Shown here: positions 61,343-64,000 of the stretch, piece by piece
How the letters are laid out: the number at the start of each line of letters is the position of its first letter
Position numbering within the stretch: position 1 is the stretch's first letter
Assembly (NCBI RefSeq): GCF_021391535.1
Contig: NZ_CP090066.1
Location: forward strand, 2,741,501 to 2,805,500
Direction of reading: 5' to 3'
Origin: Aurantimonas sp. HBX-1
Lineage (GTDB): Bacteria; Pseudomonadota; Alphaproteobacteria; Rhizobiales; Rhizobiaceae
Length of the DNA: 64,000 bases
Position numbers and translations under genes: made by a program
The notes under the pieces: generated by a model
The model's input: the letters and a program-made list of their open reading frames with translations, nothing else
Told to the model about the DNA's origin: nothing
Databases searched by the model: none

Positions 61343-62434
61343 ATGCAGAGCCAGAAAATTCCCGCCACCGTGATCACCGGCTTCCTCGGCGCCGGCAAGA
61401 CCACGCTGATCCGCAACCTCCTGCAGAATGCCGGCGGCCGCAGGATCGCGCTGATCATCAACGAGTTCGGCGATCTCGGCGTCGACGGCGACATCCTCAC
61501 CGGCTGCGGCATCGAGACCTGCACCGAGGACGACGTCATCGAGCTGACCAACGGCTGCATCTGCTGCACCGTCGCCGACGACTTCATCCCGACCATGACG
61601 AAGCTGCTCGCAAGAGACCGGCTGCCCGACCACATCGTCATCGAGACCTCGGGCCTCGCTTTGCCGCAGCCGCTGGTCGCCGCGTTCAACTGGCCGGAAG
61701 TGAAGACCCGGGTCACCGTCGATGGTGTCGTCACGGTGATCGACACCGCCGCCGTCGCGGCGGGCCGCTTCGCCGACGACGAGGCCAAGGTCGCCGCCGC
61801 CCGCGCCGCCGATACCAGCCTCGACCACGACAACCCGCTGGAGGAGCTGTTCGAGGACCAGATCCGCGCCGCCGACCTGATCGTCCTCAACAAGGCCGAT
61901 CTCGTCGACGCCGAAACGCTGGAACGGGTGCGGGCCGAGATCGCCGCGCAGACGGCCGCCGGCGTCAAGATCGTCAGCGCCGAGGCCGGCCGCCTGCCGG
62001 CCGACGTGCTGCTCGGCATCGCCGCCGGCACCGAGGATTTGATCGCCGACCGCAAGTCGCACCACGAGATCGAGCACGAGGCGGACGGCGCCGAGCACGA
62101 CCACGACGAGTTCGAGAGCTTCGTCGTCGACGCCGGCGGCATTGCCGACCCGAAGGCCTTCGCCGACGGGCTCGCCGGGCTGATCGCCGCGCACGACATA
62201 TTGCGCGTCAAGGGCTTCGCCGAGGTGCCGGGCAAGGCCATGCGGCTCGTCGTCCAGGCGGTCGGCCAGCGGATCGAGACCTATTTCGACCGGCCGTGGA
62301 AGTTCGGCGAGACCCGCGCCACGCGGCTCGTCGTCATCGGCCTGCATGACGGGCTCGACGAGGCGACCTGTGAGACGATCACGGCGGCGATCCGCGGCCT
62401 GACCGACGACGCGGCGCGGGACGCCGCCGAGTAG
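61343..62434 (+). CDS. cobW: CobW GTPase, cobalt chaperone for cobalamin synthesis
   Basis: G3E GTPase of 363 residues. Walker A GFLGAGKTT at 13-21, metal-binding CICC at 72-75, NKAD for guanine. A His/Glu/Asp-rich stretch at about 235-253 (HHEIEHEADGAEHDHDEFE) may hold further cobalt. It is thought to deliver cobalt to CobNST and lies directly in front of cobN. AGGAG stands 6 bases before ATG. Confidence 0.95.
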   Translation: MQSQKIPATVITGFLGAGKTTLIRNLLQNAGGRRIALIINEFGDLGVDGDILTGCGIETCTEDDVIELTNGCICCTVADDFIPTMTKLLARDRLPDHIVIETSGLALPQPLVAAFNWPEVKTRVTVDGVVTVIDTAAVAAGRFADDEAKVAAARAADTSLDHDNPLEELFEDQIRAADLIVLNKADLVDAETLERVRAEIAAQTAAGVKIVSAEAGRLPADVLLGIAAGTEDLIADRKSHHEIEHEADGAEHDHDEFESFVVDAGGIADPKAFADGLAGLIAAHDILRVKGFAEVPGKAMRLVVQAVGQRIETYFDRPWKFGETRATRLVVIGLHDGLDEATCETITAAIRGLTDDAARDAAE

Positions 62435-62443
62435 GAGCAGCCC

Positions 62444-64000
62444 TTGCACCTTCTCCTCGCCCAGCAGGGCACGATCGACGACGGCGGCGAGGCGATCGAT
62501 CTCGGCCAGTCGCCGGCGGACGTCGTCGTCCTGTCGGCCGCCGACACCGAGATCGCCAGCCTCGCCTTCGCCGCCCGGCGCCTCGGCGCGGCGGCACCGT
62601 CGCTGCGGCTCGCCAATCTCCTGCGGCTGAAGCACCCGATGTCGGTCGACGTCTATGTCGAGCGGACCCTCCGCCACGCCAGGCTGGTCGTCGTGCGCCT
62701 CCTCGGCGGCGCCGCCTACTGGCCCTACGGCCTCGACGCGCTACTCGCCAACGTGCAGGCCTCCGGCGGCCAGCTGGTCGTGCTGCCCGGCGACGACAAG
62801 CCGGACCCGGGGCTCGACCGCTACTGCACCGTGTCGCCGGAGATCCGCGACGGGCTCTGGGCCTATCTGCTCGAGGGCGGCGCCGCCAACGCCGACAATT
62901 TCCTCCTGTCGCTGCGGGCGCTGCTCGACGGCGGCGAGGCGCCGGCCGAAGCCCAGCCGCTGCTGAAGGCGGGGGTGCTGGAACTCGGGGGCGCGGGTGC
63001 TCCCCAATCCAATGCCGTAGATATACACCCCCCTCTGCCTGCCGGCATCTCCCCCACAAGGGGGGAGATCGATGATGCCGCCGACAGCAGCCTTGCTTTC
63101 TCCGCCGAGTCACAGATCGAGAGTACCTCGGCCCGCGACAGGCCGATCTCCCCCCTTGTGGGGGAGATGTCCGGCAGGACAGAGGGGGGTGGCGCCGCCA
63201 AAGCTTCAGCGACGCCGTCAGGTGGGCCTCACGCGTCGAAAAAGGCCCGCGACGCTGCCCCCGAAAAACCCCTCGCCGCCATCGTCTGCTACCGGGCGCT
63301 GGCGCAGAGCGGGCAGACCGAGCCGGTGGAAGCGCTGGCGCGGGCGCTCGCGACGCGCGGGCTCGACGTGCTGCCGGTGTTCGTCTCCAGCCTCAAGGAC
63401 CCTGTCTCGGTCGAGACGCTCAGGGCGCTGTTCGCCCGCCGGGCGCCGGCGGTGGTGGTGAACCTCACGGGCTTCGCGGTCTCCTCGCCGGGCGGCGAGC
63501 GGGTGCCGACGGTGCTGGAGGAACAGGGCGCGGTGGTGCTGCAGGCGGTTCTGGCCAGCGGCTCGCGCGAAACCTGGGACGCCTCGCCGCAGGGCCTGTC
63601 GGCGCGGGACCTCGCGATGAATGTCGCCCTCCCCGAAGTAGACGGGCGGGTGCTGAGCCGCGCCATCGCCTTCAAGTCGGCCGGCGACTGGGACGCCCTG
63701 ACCGAGACCGACATCGTCGCGCATCGCGCGCTGCCGGACCGGATCGAATTCGTCGCCGAACTCGCCGCACGCTGGGCACGGCTGCGCGGCAAGGCGCCCG
63801 CCGAGCGCCGCATCGCGATCCTCCTTGCCAACTACCCCAACCGCGACGGACGGCTCGGCAACGGCGTCGGTCTGGACACGCCGGCCGGCACGATCGAGGT
63901 GCTGAGGGCGATGGCGGACGCCGGCTACGCCGTCGCGGACATTCCCGCAGACGGCGACGCGCTGATCGACCATCTGATGGCCGGCCCGACCAATGCCGGC
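62444..64000 (+). CDS. cobN: Cobaltochelatase subunit CobN, 5' part
   Basis: Large subunit of the ATP-dependent aerobic cobaltochelatase; about 519 residues are in the window and the gene continues past the right edge. Typical CobN start (MHLLLAQQGTIDDGGEAIDL) from TTG 62444 behind AGGAGCAG, then VVRLLGGAAYWPYGLDALLA and, after a linker, AIVCYRALAQSGQTEPVEALARALATRGLDVLPVFV. The linker (about residues 190-270) is enlarged by an in-frame palindromic repeat (63026-63191). Ends NYPNRDGRLGNGVGLDTPAGT near the edge, as expected. Confidence 0.95.
   Translation, partial: MHLLLAQQGTIDDGGEAIDLGQSPADVVVLSAADTEIASLAFAARRLGAAAPSLRLANLLRLKHPMSVDVYVERTLRHARLVVVRLLGGAAYWPYGLDALLANVQASGGQLVVLPGDDKPDPGLDRYCTVSPEIRDGLWAYLLEGGAANADNFLLSLRALLDGGEAPAEAQPLLKAGVLELGGAGAPQSNAVDIHPPLPAGISPTRGEIDDAADSSLAFSAESQIESTSARDRPISPLVGEMSGRTEGGGAAKASATPSGGPHASKKARDAAPEKPLAAIVCYRALAQSGQTEPVEALARALATRGLDVLPVFVSSLKDPVSVETLRALFARRAPAVVVNLTGFAVSSPGGERVPTVLEEQGAVVLQAVLASGSRETWDASPQGLSARDLAMNVALPEVDGRVLSRAIAFKSAGDWDALTETDIVAHRALPDRIEFVAELAARWARLRGKAPAERRIAILLANYPNRDGRLGNGVGLDTPAGTIEVLRAMADAGYAVADIPADGDALIDHLMAGPTNAG
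63026..63191. repeat. Palindromic repeat element inserted in frame in cobN
   Basis: Two arms (63026-63070, 45 bases; 63145-63191, 47 bases) are inverted copies, identical except for two single-base indels, around a 74-base spacer. Each arm itself contains a stem such as TCTCCCCC-ACAA-GGGGGGAGA. Such elements are frequent between genes in rhizobial and Brucella-type genomes. Here it is translated as part of CobN, from His195 on, without a stop. Confidence 0.88.

Noticed and set aside
1..64000. tRNA, rRNA, CRISPR array, IS element or prophage
   Set aside because: I looked for cloverleaf-like segments, regularly spaced repeats, transposase or integrase motifs and phage genes, and saw none.

Overview
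The window is a GC-rich, gene-dense stretch of chromosome. It is most likely from an alphaproteobacterium of the order Hyphomicrobiales (Rhizobiales). The support is the gene content: a CtrA-type box in front of minCDE, an HWE-family histidine kinase, cbtBA-cobU-cobW-cobN behind a cobalamin riboswitch, many GntR/LysR-controlled catabolic operons, and a palindromic repeat of the kind common in rhizobial genomes. The genus cannot be named from sequence alone. There is no tRNA, rRNA, CRISPR array, IS element or prophage.

Layout. 0-6.6 kb: pbpC (cut by the left edge) and a large periplasmic alpha-2-macroglobulin. 6.7-9.1 kb: a hydrolase and ring-cleaving dioxygenase pair, and a P-loop kinase. 9.1-13.4 kb: a lipid A phosphoethanolamine transferase and diacylglycerol kinase, divergent from an OmpR-type two-component system. 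13.4-33.2 kb: a block for uptake and catabolism of acid sugars, with four units. These are (i) dehydratase, aldehyde dehydrogenase and cupin; (ii) a tripartite tricarboxylate-type transporter (tctCBA) and its GntR regulator; (iii) a LysR regulator divergent from SDR, RraA-like and DapA-like enzymes; (iv) an FMN-dependent 2-hydroxyacid dehydrogenase, a ModA-like protein, an Asp/Glu-racemase-like protein and otnK-otnC-otnI. An aldo/keto reductase and TetR pair sits between (iii) and (iv). Three copies of one palindrome (ATTGT-N2-ACAAT) tie units (i), (ii) and (iv) together.

33.4-36.5 kb: a PAP2 phosphatase divergent from a second OmpR-type two-component system, with less GC-biased sequence. 36.6-49.8 kb: single genes and small divergent pairs (GFA protein, MFS exporter, LuxR regulator, degenerate receiver, LysE exporter, HWE kinase, two HxlR/reductase pairs, fatty acid desaturase, three SnoaL-like proteins, an XRE regulator). 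One small monooxygenase-like gene there carries a premature TAG stop. 49.8-57.0 kb: a phospholipase D-type enzyme, an EEP-family hydrolase and a branched-chain amino acid type ABC transporter whose two permeases are fused. 57.2-59.3 kb: minCDE and a small downstream gene. 59.4-64 kb: cobalamin riboswitch, cobalt transporter cbtBA, cobU, cobW and cobN (cut by the right edge). cobN carries an in-frame palindromic repeat element.

The strongest candidate for something undescribed is the acid-sugar block. OtnI, OtnK and OtnC are the known route from 2-oxo-tetronate to dihydroxyacetone phosphate. Here the dehydrogenase at the head of the operon is an FMN (LldD-like) enzyme, not the usual NAD-dependent one, and a TTT transporter with a shared operator is the likely importer. 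Substrate and pathway order are inferences.
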